Source of the DNA: Gammaproteobacteria bacterium
Lineage (GTDB): Bacteria > Pseudomonadota > Gammaproteobacteria > Pseudomonadales > Azotimanducaceae
NCBI GenBank assembly: GCA_002690405.1
Contig: NZEI01000022.1
Location: 63,571 to 84,997 of the forward strand
Length of the DNA: 21,427 bases
Direction of reading: 5' to 3'
Part shown: piece by piece, positions 1 to 7,440 of the stretch
How positions within the stretch are numbered: position 1 is the first letter of the stretch
Layout: each line of letters begins with the position of its first letter
Notes under the pieces: model-generated
Told to the model about the DNA's origin: nothing
The model's database searches: none
Seen by the model: the letters and a program-made list of their open reading frames with translations, nothing else
Translations under genes and position numbers: made by a program

Positions 1-203
1 GATGGGCCTGCAGGCAGGGGCGTGCGACTGTGATTGATCTTTAGCACGCTGTCGCCAATGGCATGGCGGTGCTGGTGTACGCCGCCGCCTACGGGCAACA
101 ATTCAGAAAAGCTTAGACCTGCTTGTTGTTGCCAGAAGGTCAACATAGGATCTAGATCATTGGTATAAAGTCCGACGTCCAAGGCAGGTTTTACAAGTTG
201 CAT
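1..203 (-). CDS. VOC-family (glyoxalase/dioxygenase fold) protein, N-terminal part
   Basis: This is the first 67 codons of a minus-strand gene that leaves the window at its left edge. The protein begins MQLVKPALDVGLYTNDLD and continues with a first beta-alpha module containing FWQQQAGL and HQHRHAIGDSVLKI. This pattern is typical of the vicinal oxygen chelate superfamily (glyoxalase I, bleomycin resistance, ring-cleaving dioxygenases). The ATG at 203 is chosen because a GGAG lies six bases upstream; an in-frame ATG at 215 would add four residues. The metal ligands and specificity cannot be judged because the C-terminal part is missing. It is divergent from the RNA methyltransferase gene, with 32 bases between start codons. 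The family call is reasonable; the substrate is unknown. Confidence 0.72.
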   Translation of the reverse strand, partial: MQLVKPALDVGLYTNDLDPMLTFWQQQAGLSFSELLPVGGGVHQHRHAIGDSVLKINHSRTPLPAGP

Positions 204-219
204 CGCATTCTCCATCAAT

Positions 220-234
220 CTAGGCAGAGCCTAG
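220..234. repeat. 15-base palindrome abutting the methyltransferase start codon
   Basis: CTAGGC-AGA-GCCTAG is a perfect 6-base inverted repeat with a 3-base centre. It ends two bases before the ATG at 236 and lies between the divergent VOC and methyltransferase starts. No Shine-Dalgarno sequence is visible for the methyltransferase, so the palindrome occupies the place where one would sit. It could be an operator for the divergent pair, a hairpin that limits translation, or chance. Confidence 0.4.
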
Positions 235-235
235 C

Positions 236-1222
236 ATGGCACTAACCCATAAAGTGCAACCGGTGCTGCACGGGTCGGTTGCTGAAGCCATGCATAACAG
301 CGTGCCTGCTGGTCTGGCTGACCGCGAGGTATTCTGTTTGCGCCTGCAAGAAATCTATGGCGCCGCAATAGCCTGCGAGATACTGGGTGCTATGAGCAGT
401 AACCAATATCGCTGTTACTGGTTGAACCCGCTGCAGTCTTCGCGCCTGCGGGGCGAGGATTTGGGTGGCGAGCCAGTTGTGAGTCTTGCTGAGGTTTTTC
501 AGGTTCCTGTGGATCATCCCATTACCCAACACCCAGCGGCCTCAGACGGTAAGATCTACATCCAGAATCCGTCCAGTTACTTTGCAGTAGCGACTCTTGC
601 TCCAAAGCCCGAGGAGGAAGTATTGGATTTGGCGGCAGCTCCGGGTGGTAAGACCTTGGCCATGGCTGTTCGGATGCAGAATACCGGGCGTATCGCTGCT
701 GTAGAGCCTATTCGCGGTCGCTTTCATCGTATGCAGGCGAATTTACGCCGCTGTGGGGTGAATAACGTGCAATATTATCAGCGCGACGGCCGTAGCGTTG
801 GTCGCGCAGTGCCGGAACGTTTTGACCGAGTGCTGCTCGATGCGCCCTGTTCATCAGAATCGCGGATGCGCTGGCAAGATCAACAAAGTTTTGGACACTG
901 GAGTTTGCGCAAGGTCAGGGAGACCCAGCGTAAGCAAAAGAGCCTGCTGCGTTCTGCATACGCCGCTCTGAAGCCGGGTGGGGTAATGGTGTATTGCACC
1001 TGCAGCTTTGCGCCTGAGGAGAATGAATTGGTGGTGAACGCCTTGCTTAGGAAAAGTGACGCAATGTTGCTAGCGATCGCAAACCCGCCAGAAAATTCGT
1101 CGTCCGGCTTAACTCAATGGATGGGTAAGGATTTGGATGCCCAGCTTGGCCACAGTCTGCGTATCACGCCGAAGGGGCCCTGGGATGGATTTTATTTGGC
1201 GCACATCGCCAAGCCTCAGTAA
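236..1222 (+). CDS. RsmB/NOP-family SAM-dependent RNA (cytosine-5) methyltransferase
   Basis: The 328-residue protein has the full Rossmann methyltransferase core of the RsmB/NOP2/NSUN family. Visible motifs are IQNPSSYFAVATL (about 109-121), the SAM loop DLAAAPGGKT (131-140), an acidic ribose-binding region near VEP (156-158), DAPCS (202-206) with C205, and YCTCSFAPEENE (253-264) with C256. In this family the Cys of motif VI is the nucleophile and the Cys of motif IV releases the product. Target specificity (rRNA or tRNA) cannot be read. There is neither an N-terminal NusB-like domain as in RsmB nor a C-terminal PUA region as in RsmF, so it is a short form. The ATG at 236 lacks a clear ribosome binding site; the next in-frame ATG is at residue 19. 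The stop overlaps the end of the convergent sixA-like gene by seven bases. Confidence 0.9.
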   Translation: MALTHKVQPVLHGSVAEAMHNSVPAGLADREVFCLRLQEIYGAAIACEILGAMSSNQYRCYWLNPLQSSRLRGEDLGGEPVVSLAEVFQVPVDHPITQHPAASDGKIYIQNPSSYFAVATLAPKPEEEVLDLAAAPGGKTLAMAVRMQNTGRIAAVEPIRGRFHRMQANLRRCGVNNVQYYQRDGRSVGRAVPERFDRVLLDAPCSSESRMRWQDQQSFGHWSLRKVRETQRKQKSLLRSAYAALKPGGVMVYCTCSFAPEENELVVNALLRKSDAMLLAIANPPENSSSGLTQWMGKDLDAQLGHSLRITPKGPWDGFYLAHIAKPQ

Positions 1223-1704
1223 TCACTTGGCTGTAAGTGCAGAGTTAAGTTCGCACACTGTGGTCTGAGATCTACCCATTCAGCAGTGATCTCGAAACTG
1301 ACCAAGCCCGCTGTGGGCAGTTCAATACGCGCTGGCTGGTGGCACAACAGGCTAGCCAGATAGCTGATGCCTGGGTTATGACCGACCATAAACACGTGAG
1401 CAATGTCTGGGGGTGTTTGTCTCAAAATGTCCAACAGCTGATGTTCATGTGCAAGGTATAGCTCGGGGCTATCCACACATGGGCAATTCCATATTCTTTC
1501 GAACGGTGCCGCGCTGGCCTGAGTGCGAGCGGCTGGGCTGGCGTAGAGCCAATCAGCGTGAAGCTGCAAATGTAAACAGCGTTGGGATAATCGCCGGATA
1601 TCATCTTCGCCGCGAGCGCTTAATACCCGGCCGTAGTCCTCTGCGCCGGGCGCTGCTGCTAAGGCGTCGCCGTGGCGCAGAAGGGTGAGAGCCCGCTTGG
1701 CCAT
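1216..1704 (-). CDS. sixA: SixA-like phosphohistidine phosphatase (histidine phosphatase family)
   Basis: The 162-residue protein is the usual SixA length and carries the histidine-phosphatase signature LLRHGDA (residues 8-14, nucleophile H11). It also has the SPAART segment with R60 and the second catalytic histidine in MVGHNPG (H109). E. coli SixA removes phosphate from phosphohistidine proteins such as the nitrogen-PTS protein NPr; the partner here is unknown. It is the last gene of the long minus-strand run. Its ATG shares one base with the LLM gene stop (TAATG), which points to translational coupling. The 3' end overlaps the converging methyltransferase gene by seven bases, so there is no room for a dedicated intergenic terminator. 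No ArcB or PTS gene is nearby. Confidence 0.85.
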   Translation of the reverse strand: MAKRALTLLRHGDALAAAPGAEDYGRVLSARGEDDIRRLSQRCLHLQLHADWLYASPAARTQASAAPFERIWNCPCVDSPELYLAHEHQLLDILRQTPPDIAHVFMVGHNPGISYLASLLCHQPARIELPTAGLVSFEITAEWVDLRPQCANLTLHLQPSDY

Positions 1705-2609
1705 TAATCCCAGAGCGCGAAGAATTCCTCAAGCGCTTGGATCTGGCCGCCTGATGCTGACGAGGGTACGACGATAGGCGTCTTTATGCCCGCGTCGAAC
1801 CACGCCTCGATGCCTTCTCGGACTTCGCTGGCGCTACCGAAAAGAGTAGTGTCTGCGAGCCAGCGGTCTGACAAGCACTCTGGTACGCGGTCGAAATCTT
1901 TCTCGGCGATCGCTGCTTCCACACCATTCATTTCTTCCTCGTAACCGGCTTGCTTCCAGTAATTGCGATAGTTGGGCAAGAATGCGTAGCTAGTAAGAGT
2001 TTTACGATTTACCGCGGCGGCCGCAGCTTTATCATCGCTGATGCAGGTTGGCACCATGTTGCCAATAAAGAAGTCATCATTGGCTTTGGTTTCAGTACTT
2101 AGATTCCCCAATGAGTGTTGCATATAGGAGCGCGCCCCGTTGGCGAAAACCATGCCGCCACCGATCTCTTCAGCCAGCTGAATCATTTTGTCGCGCAGGG
2201 TCGCCAGCACGATAGGCGGTAGGTCGCCGACCCTCGGTACTGCGTGCATATCTTCGACAAATTGGCGCATGTCGCCTAAAGGCTTACCTGCGGTAATACC
2301 CATGCGGTTGAGTGCTGGCGCGTGGCTGACCCCTACACCGAAGCGGAAGCGGCCGTTAGATACCTCGTGTAGAAATGCAGCGGTTTGTGCAAAGTCTGTG
2401 ACATTGCGGGTATAGATCGGGGTAATGCTGGTGCCGATCATAACGTCACTGGTGCTCAGTGCGATGGCGTTGCACAGTGATAAACTGTCCCCAAGGCTCG
2501 GTCCAAATATGCCGGGAAAACCCCGTCGTTCGATTTCTTTAGCGATCTCTATGGTCTTGAGTCTGCGACCAGGAACGGCGGCCAAACTTACAGCGGGTAG
2601 TTGTGTCAT
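1704..2609 (-). CDS. LLM-class (luciferase-like) flavin-dependent oxidoreductase
   Basis: The 301-residue protein matches the bacterial luciferase-like fold in its order of elements. An early strand gives AVSLAAVPGRRL, then GFPGIFGPSLGDSL, MIGTSITPIYTRN, the characteristic GRFRFGVGVSHAP segment, and a late FGSASEVREGIEAWFDAG region. Family members use FMN or F420; the cofactor cannot be decided here. The ATG at 2609 is preferred because GGAGGG lies about five bases ahead; reading upstream would use a TTG (2621) that itself lies within this ribosome binding site. A 59-base gap with a hairpin and T-run separates it from the cupin gene, and it overlaps sixA by one base. The substrate is unknown. 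Confidence 0.85.
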   Translation of the reverse strand: MTQLPAVSLAAVPGRRLKTIEIAKEIERRGFPGIFGPSLGDSLSLCNAIALSTSDVMIGTSITPIYTRNVTDFAQTAAFLHEVSNGRFRFGVGVSHAPALNRMGITAGKPLGDMRQFVEDMHAVPRVGDLPPIVLATLRDKMIQLAEEIGGGMVFANGARSYMQHSLGNLSTETKANDDFFIGNMVPTCISDDKAAAAAVNRKTLTSYAFLPNYRNYWKQAGYEEEMNGVEAAIAEKDFDRVPECLSDRWLADTTLFGSASEVREGIEAWFDAGIKTPIVVPSSASGGQIQALEEFFALWD

Positions 2610-2629
2610 GTTTCCCTCCAAAATGCATG

Positions 2630-2684
2630 AAAAAACAGGTTACTCGAGTTAATACCCAAGACCAACATTTAACGGTCTCGAGTA
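2630..2684 (-). terminator. Possible hairpin and T-run between cupin and LLM genes
   Basis: TACTCGAG (2641-2648) and CTCGAGTA (2677-2684) form a perfect 8-base inverted repeat. Inside it AGACC (2659-2663) can pair with GGTCT (2674-2678). On the minus strand the arms are followed after five bases by six T residues (2630-2635). This resembles a weak intrinsic terminator or attenuator, but one arm lies inside the cupin reading frame and the stem is interrupted. The effect may be partial reduction of LLM and sixA expression rather than full termination. Confidence 0.35.
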
Positions 2685-3145
2685 GTCACCTCGTGGATAT
2701 CGTCCCACTCGCTATAGCTGCGACGGCCATGGGATTTGGTCATGCTCCGCTTGATGTCCGGGTAGTGAACAACATCTACCGGCGCGGATTCTCCACCCAT
2801 GAGATAAATCAAATCCGCTGCGGAACTGTTGTGCAGACTATGGGGTTCTGATGGTGCGGTGAAGCCCATAAAGTCGCCGGCACCGACGCTAAAGCTTTGG
2901 TCGCCAATTCTCGCTGTCCCCGTTCCAGCAACAATATAGATAAATTCCTCGTCCGCATCGTGGTAGTGATGAGTGGTCGAGTCACGGCCCGGCTCCAGAG
3001 TCACCAGATGTAGCCCTAAACGCTGCAACCCCACTGCAGCACTGAGTGACCGAGTCAGTCGCACGGCGTTGGCATTAAATTGATGTTGCACTCGCTCGAC
3101 GGGCATGGCGGCAATGTCGGTCGCCCGTAACAGATGTTTATGCAT
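2669..3145 (-). CDS. Single-domain cupin protein
   Basis: The 158-residue protein contains one conserved cupin barrel. Motif 1 reads THHYHDADEEFIYIVAGTG (58-76), giving likely metal ligands H60, H62 and E66 or E67. Motif 2 is GDFMGFTAPSEPHSLHN (90-106) with H102. All four canonical ligands are therefore present, so metal binding is expected, but cupins range from isomerases to dioxygenases and sugar-binding proteins, so no reaction can be assigned. The C-terminal 40 residues are polar and lie outside the barrel. It starts 18 bases after the hisC-like stop, with GGGAG about 12 bases before the ATG, and is probably co-transcribed with that gene. Confidence 0.85.
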   Translation of the reverse strand: MHKHLLRATDIAAMPVERVQHQFNANAVRLTRSLSAAVGLQRLGLHLVTLEPGRDSTTHHYHDADEEFIYIVAGTGTARIGDQSFSVGAGDFMGFTAPSEPHSLHNSSAADLIYLMGGESAPVDVVHYPDIKRSMTKSHGRRSYSEWDDIHEVTTRDR

Positions 3146-3163
3146 AGCTGGTTGGTCTCCCGA

Positions 3164-4243
3164 TCAGCGACCAAGGTGTCGCAGGTGCTCTAGCAGTATC
3201 TGATTTTGCTCCTCGGTACCTATGCTGATGCGTAATTTGTCATCAAGGCGAGGATGGTTGAAATAACGTACCAAGATATTCTCAGCTTTCAGTCGTGTAT
3301 AGATCGCCTCCGCGCCCATGCTGTCGTTGGGTGGGGTTGATAGTAAAAAATTGGTTTCACTGGCGACACATGTCCAGCCGAGTTCGCTGAGCTGTTGCGC
3401 CACAAGTTGGCGTTGCTCGCGCACCCTTGCCCAAGTGCTTTGCGCATAGGTTTGGTCTTCGAGAGCGGCGATGCCGAGGCGCTGACTGATGGCATCGATG
3501 TTATAGCTGTCGCGGGTTTTATCGATAATCGGCGTGATCAAACTTTCGTTACCAAGCAAATAACCCAGCCGCAACCCGGCAAGACTGTACCCCTTACTGA
3601 AGGTGCGCAATACCAGAACATTGTCATGTTGCTCAACCAACTCGCGACTTGTGTAGCCGATCTCAGGATCGATGAAATCTGCATAGGCTTCGTCGATCAG
3701 TAATACGCCGCTAATCTCTTCGGCGATCCGGTGTAACTGCTCGGCTCGGGTGAGATGCCCGCTTGGGGCATGGGGATTCACCACGCAAGTAAGTTGCGCA
3801 TTCGCCGCAGAGGCCTGGGTTGCGAAGTCCGCAGGGATCGTCCAGTTGGATTCCAGGTCGACGTTAAAAGGTTGAGCGTCCTGGATTTGTGCGAGTACTG
3901 GATAAAGGGAATAACTTGGGTTTGTACTGGCGAACGTGCCACCTGGGCTAACGTAGGTGGTCACGGCCAGGCGCAGCGCTTCGTCGCCGGCGTGGGTGAT
4001 GACGACCTGATTTCTACTGAGACCATGGAGATGTGCGATTCGCTCGCGCAGAGCGTCAGCAGTAGGCTGCGGGTAGGTGCGAAGTTCGGTGGTTGCGAAG
4101 TCGTTCAAGGCCGCAGCTACGTGAGGACTGGGTGGATAGGGGTTTTCGTTGGTATTGAGCTTAATCGCCTGACCATCCTTGGGTTGTTCGCCCCAGCTAT
4201 ACCCCTGCATGCGTTGAATGTTGGGACGTTGGTAAGTGCTCAT
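3164..4243 (-). CDS. hisC: HisC-like PLP-dependent aminotransferase (histidinol-phosphate type)
   Basis: The 359-residue protein has the fold-type I layout of HisC. KLNTNENPYPPSP (28-40) is the N-terminal signature, NPHAPSG (156-162) the cofactor region, LLIDEAYADF (181-190) holds the pyridine-binding D184, and RTFSKGYSLAGLRLGY (213-228) carries the Schiff-base lysine K217. R338 in LRIS fits the substrate-binding arginine. HisC converts imidazole-acetol phosphate to histidinol phosphate with glutamate. Two local differences are visible: HAGDEAL (84-90) where HisC usually has a GNGSDE-like stretch, and Ala in NPHAPSG where many have Asn. The start overlaps the AI-2E gene stop as ATGA. No other his genes are present, so a second copy or another substrate (for example a CobD-like role) remains possible. 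Confidence 0.82.
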   Translation of the reverse strand: MSTYQRPNIQRMQGYSWGEQPKDGQAIKLNTNENPYPPSPHVAAALNDFATTELRTYPQPTADALRERIAHLHGLSRNQVVITHAGDEALRLAVTTYVSPGGTFASTNPSYSLYPVLAQIQDAQPFNVDLESNWTIPADFATQASAANAQLTCVVNPHAPSGHLTRAEQLHRIAEEISGVLLIDEAYADFIDPEIGYTSRELVEQHDNVLVLRTFSKGYSLAGLRLGYLLGNESLITPIIDKTRDSYNIDAISQRLGIAALEDQTYAQSTWARVREQRQLVAQQLSELGWTCVASETNFLLSTPPNDSMGAEAIYTRLKAENILVRYFNHPRLDDKLRISIGTEEQNQILLEHLRHLGR

Positions 4244-5331
4244 GAAGATGCTTCTGGCGGTTGCTCGTCACTTGCGGGCGCCGAGTCTGGTGCAACAGCT
4301 GGCTCTGGGTCAGCTGGCCCTAAAAGATAGGCGATCCAGGCCGTGTCTGGGTTGGCTTCCATGGCTATTTTGGCGGTCATGGTCAAAGGTACAGATAGCA
4401 GCATACCAACGGGGCCTAGTAGCCAGCCCCACAGCACTAAGGATAGAAATACCACTAGGGTTGAAAGCCCAAGGCTGCGTCCCATAAAGCGCGGTTCGAC
4501 AATGTTGCCCATCACCATATTGATTAGGAAAAAGCTTGCTGCGACAGCGCCAGCAGTTGCAGGGCCAATTTGTACAATTGCCAATAAGACTGGGGGTACT
4601 GCAGCGATAATGGAGCCGATCGTTGGGATGAAGTTCAGCAGCATGGCCAACAAACCCCACAGTAGTGGAAAGTCCACTTTTAGTGCCCAAAGCACTATGG
4701 TGACGACAATCCCCGTGCCGATGCTGACACTGGTCTTGATGGCAATATAACGGTTCATGTTCGTAGTGAATTGCGCAAACAGCGGCAAGTCGCGCTGCGG
4801 ATTGGAAAGCACCTGGCGCAGCTTACTGGGGAAGCTGGTGGCCTCGGCGAGAATGAAGACTACTGTTAGGGTAATCAGCAGGCTATCGCCAAGTACCGCA
4901 CCAATGCCGGCCAAGGTGGAACTTGCAAAGGTCAGGGCAGACCCAGGTGATAAGTTGGTAACCACACTGGTTAGGTCCAGTGGAATATCAAATTGCTGGA
5001 GAAACGCGACCAACTGAGCCTGCAGCAGAGCAAGGCGCTCCTGATAAAAAGGCAGCTTTGCTGCAAACGCAGAGGTTGACGAAGCCAGTAGTCCGGCGAG
5101 CACAGCGAGTATTGTAATGATGCCAACAATTACTGTAGGCAGCGCAATACTGTTTTTTAAGCCTCGCGCGCGGAGCCAAAATAGCGGTGTTGCGGCAATG
5201 GTTGCGATAAATACCGACAACAGGAAGGGCACGATGAGCGCCTGAGCGGATTTCAAGCCCGCAGCGATAATGATAAGAGCAGCGATTATCAAGAGACTAT
5301 TAGCCGTGCTGGTTTTTTTATCATCTGCCAT
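4240..5331 (-). CDS. AI-2E family (PerM/TqsA-like) membrane transporter
   Basis: The 363-residue protein is mostly hydrophobic, with about eight membrane segments. Two lie at the N terminus (about 12-50), one near 62-85, one near 145-165, and a cluster lies in the C-terminal half. The family signatures are clear: LLNFIPTIGSIIA, then VEPRFMGRSLGLSTLVVFLSL, then GPVGMLLSVPLT. A soluble stretch between segments three and four is normal for this family. Members export signalling or other small molecules or ions; many homologues have nothing to do with autoinducer-2, so substrate is not assigned. The last 30 residues are a Pro/Ala/Glu-rich cytoplasmic tail. It lies 15 bases after the nit gene and its TGA overlaps the hisC-like ATG, suggesting coupled translation. 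Confidence 0.87.
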   Translation of the reverse strand: MADDKKTSTANSLLIIAALIIIAAGLKSAQALIVPFLLSVFIATIAATPLFWLRARGLKNSIALPTVIVGIITILAVLAGLLASSTSAFAAKLPFYQERLALLQAQLVAFLQQFDIPLDLTSVVTNLSPGSALTFASSTLAGIGAVLGDSLLITLTVVFILAEATSFPSKLRQVLSNPQRDLPLFAQFTTNMNRYIAIKTSVSIGTGIVVTIVLWALKVDFPLLWGLLAMLLNFIPTIGSIIAAVPPVLLAIVQIGPATAGAVAASFFLINMVMGNIVEPRFMGRSLGLSTLVVFLSLVLWGWLLGPVGMLLSVPLTMTAKIAMEANPDTAWIAYLLGPADPEPAVAPDSAPASDEQPPEASS

Positions 5332-5346
5332 GGTGCTGCTCTACCA

Positions 5347-6177
5347 TTACGTAAAAGGCTGGCGATTTTTCAGGCTTGGAAGTTGTTCGCGCACGCGTCT
5401 GACTTCGGCAGGGTCTACGCTGGCTATGGCATAACCGTCGCCGTCATCGATTTCTGCGAGCACTCGCCCCCATGGATCAATAATTACTGAATGACCATAG
5501 GATGCGCGATTAGCGCTGTGCTGACCATGTTGTGCGGGGGCGATAATGTAGCTCTGGTTTTCGATCGCCCGAGCGCGTAGCAATGGATGCCAGTGGGCAT
5601 CGCCGGTAGTTGCTGTGAAGGCGGATGGCACGCTGTGGGCGATTGCGCCTTGATCGGTAAGACTTTGATACAGCGCTGGGAAGCGCAGGTCATAGCAAAT
5701 AGTAAGCCCAAGACGGCCGAAGCTGGTTTCGGTGATCACCGTCTGGTCGCCCGCTGCAGTTTGACGGGACTCCTGCAACTGCGGCCCGTCCACGATATTG
5801 ACGTCAAACAAGTGAATTTTTCGATACAGGGCCTGTATTGAGCCAGTTTGGTCGAGATAAACACTGGTATTAAAGCAGCGTTGCGGATCGTCAGGGATGG
5901 CCTCATGGAATCCGCCGAGCAATAAAGCGCAGTCGAGTTCTTGGGCTAAAGCCTGACAGCGGCGCAGAATAGGGCCGCCGGCAGGCAACGGTTCGAGGAT
6001 TTCTTGTTTGCCCTCATGCCTGCCGAGGTAAGCGAAGGCCTCTGCCCAAGCGATCAGTTGCGCGCCCTCCGCGGCTGCCTGACGACTCAATGTGGTTAGG
6101 GTGCTGAGGTTGACTTCGACATCTGTGCCGGCATTGTGCTGAACAACAGCGACCTTGGTCGCAGTGGTGCTAGACAT
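5347..6177 (-). CDS. Carbon-nitrogen hydrolase, Nit1-like (probable deaminated-glutathione amidase)
   Basis: The 276-residue protein spans a complete nitrilase-superfamily domain. The catalytic triad is visible as E46 in AWAEAFAYLG, K120 in YRKIHLFDV and C161 in GLTICYDLRFP. The IHLFDV and CYDLRFP wording matches the Nit1/YbeM branch, whose members hydrolyse deaminated glutathione as metabolite repair. That activity is inferred from similarity; other omega-amidase-like roles are possible. A final segment (ENQSYIIAPAQHGQ, SVIIDPWGRVLAE) is typical of the family core. It lies 35 bases downstream of rhlB and 15 bases upstream of the AI-2E gene. The ribosome binding site is weak (GAAAG). Confidence 0.87.
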   Translation of the reverse strand: MSSTTATKVAVVQHNAGTDVEVNLSTLTTLSRQAAAEGAQLIAWAEAFAYLGRHEGKQEILEPLPAGGPILRRCQALAQELDCALLLGGFHEAIPDDPQRCFNTSVYLDQTGSIQALYRKIHLFDVNIVDGPQLQESRQTAAGDQTVITETSFGRLGLTICYDLRFPALYQSLTDQGAIAHSVPSAFTATTGDAHWHPLLRARAIENQSYIIAPAQHGQHSANRASYGHSVIIDPWGRVLAEIDDGDGYAIASVDPAEVRRVREQLPSLKNRQPFT

Positions 6178-6212
6178 TGTCTTTCAAGGCCTGTGCTCTA
6201 GTAGCGCGGGTA

Positions 6213-7433
6213 TTATTCGGCTGCATTGCTCAGGTCTTCCGGTTGCACACATTTGATTTGATTGCCCAAGTATTCCTCTAAAGCGGGCAGGTTAAATGCA
6301 TCGTCCTCAGAGACAAAGCTGATAGCAACCCCTTCCGCACCGGCTCGACCGGTGCGGCCAATACGATGTACGTAATCCTCCGGATCTTCCGGCAGCTCAA
6401 AATTAATCACATGGGTGACGCCGTCAACGTGGATGCCACGGCCGGCCACGTCAGTAGCGATCAGGTACTGCAGTTTGCCTTCCTTAAAACGGTTCAGGGT
6501 CGAAAGGCGTTTCTTTTGTGGAATATCGCCGGCTAATCCCTCGCACTGGATGTCGTGCTTGCTTAGGTAACTGACTAGGCGATGGGTCTGGTCGCGACGA
6601 TTAGCGAAGATAATGGCGCGTGTGGGTCGTTTTACCAATAAGAAATCGTGCAGTAGTTTCTGCCGTCCGCTGCCGCTGACCAGCCAAAATTTTTGATCGA
6701 CGGTATCCGTGGCGACGCTATCGGGTTCCACCACAATATGTTCTGGGTCAATGGTCCAAGACTGGGCAAGGCGCATAACAGTTTCATTAAACGTCGCGGA
6801 GAAAAATAAGGTCTGGCGTTGCCGTTTATGCGGCGTTTGAAAGACGATGCGTCGGACGTCGGGAATGAAGCCCATATCGAGCATGCGGTCAGCTTCATCA
6901 ATCACCAGAGTTTCGACTTTGCTCAAATTCACATGGCGTCGCTCAAGAAAGTCGATTAGTCGGCCCGGGGTAGCCACCAGTATATCTACCGGTTTTGCAG
7001 CTAGGCGTTCCTGCTGCTTGGTAAAATCCATACCACCTACCACGCTCACCGTGTGAGCGCCCATATATTTCGCGAGCCCTTCTGCGTCGCCTTCGATTTG
7101 CAGGGCCAACTCTCGTGTTGGTGCAAGTACCAAGGCGCGCGGCGTGCCCGTCGGCAGTGGCTCTTGCAGTGGATTTTCCCAAAATCGAGTTAGCAGGGTA
7201 ATAAGGAAGGCTGCGGTTTTGCCGGTGCCCGTCTGTGCCTGTCCGGTGACGTCGTAGTCGGCGAGACTGAACGGTAAAGCTCGACCTTGGATCGGCGTGC
7301 AAAATTCAAATCCTAGATCATCGATAGCCCGCATTAATGGATCGGGTAGAGCATAGTCTTGGAACCGATCTGGCTCTGCAGTCGATGCGGTTGCGGAATT
7401 ATTTAGGTCAGTAGCCGTTACAAGATCGGTCAT
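6213..7433 (-). CDS. rhlB: DEAD-box ATP-dependent RNA helicase, RhlB type
   Basis: From the ATG at 7433 the protein is 406 residues. All helicase motifs are present: the Q motif ending TPIQ (46-49), AQTGTGKT (66-73), PTREL (105-109), DEAD (179-182), SAT (212-214), ATDVAGRGIH (326-335) and HRIGRTGR (356-363). The wording GDIPQKKRL and the NLPALEEYLGNQI end region are close to E. coli RhlB, the helicase of the RNA degradosome. E. coli RhlB has a basic RNA-binding tail after this point; here the protein stops with an acidic SNAAE. The chosen start has AGGA about six bases upstream. A farther upstream in-frame start would overlap the aminotransferase gene and add 14 unrelated residues. The gap to that gene is seven bases. 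Confidence 0.9.
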   Translation of the reverse strand: MTDLVTATDLNNSATASTAEPDRFQDYALPDPLMRAIDDLGFEFCTPIQGRALPFSLADYDVTGQAQTGTGKTAAFLITLLTRFWENPLQEPLPTGTPRALVLAPTRELALQIEGDAEGLAKYMGAHTVSVVGGMDFTKQQERLAAKPVDILVATPGRLIDFLERRHVNLSKVETLVIDEADRMLDMGFIPDVRRIVFQTPHKRQRQTLFFSATFNETVMRLAQSWTIDPEHIVVEPDSVATDTVDQKFWLVSGSGRQKLLHDFLLVKRPTRAIIFANRRDQTHRLVSYLSKHDIQCEGLAGDIPQKKRLSTLNRFKEGKLQYLIATDVAGRGIHVDGVTHVINFELPEDPEDYVHRIGRTGRAGAEGVAISFVSEDDAFNLPALEEYLGNQIKCVQPEDLSNAAE

Positions 7434-7440
7434 AGTTTTC

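Noticed and set aside
3755..4330. 191-residue plus-strand frame opposite the HisC-like gene
   Set aside because: The minus-strand gene has complete PLP-enzyme motifs; the opposite frame has none and is a shadow.
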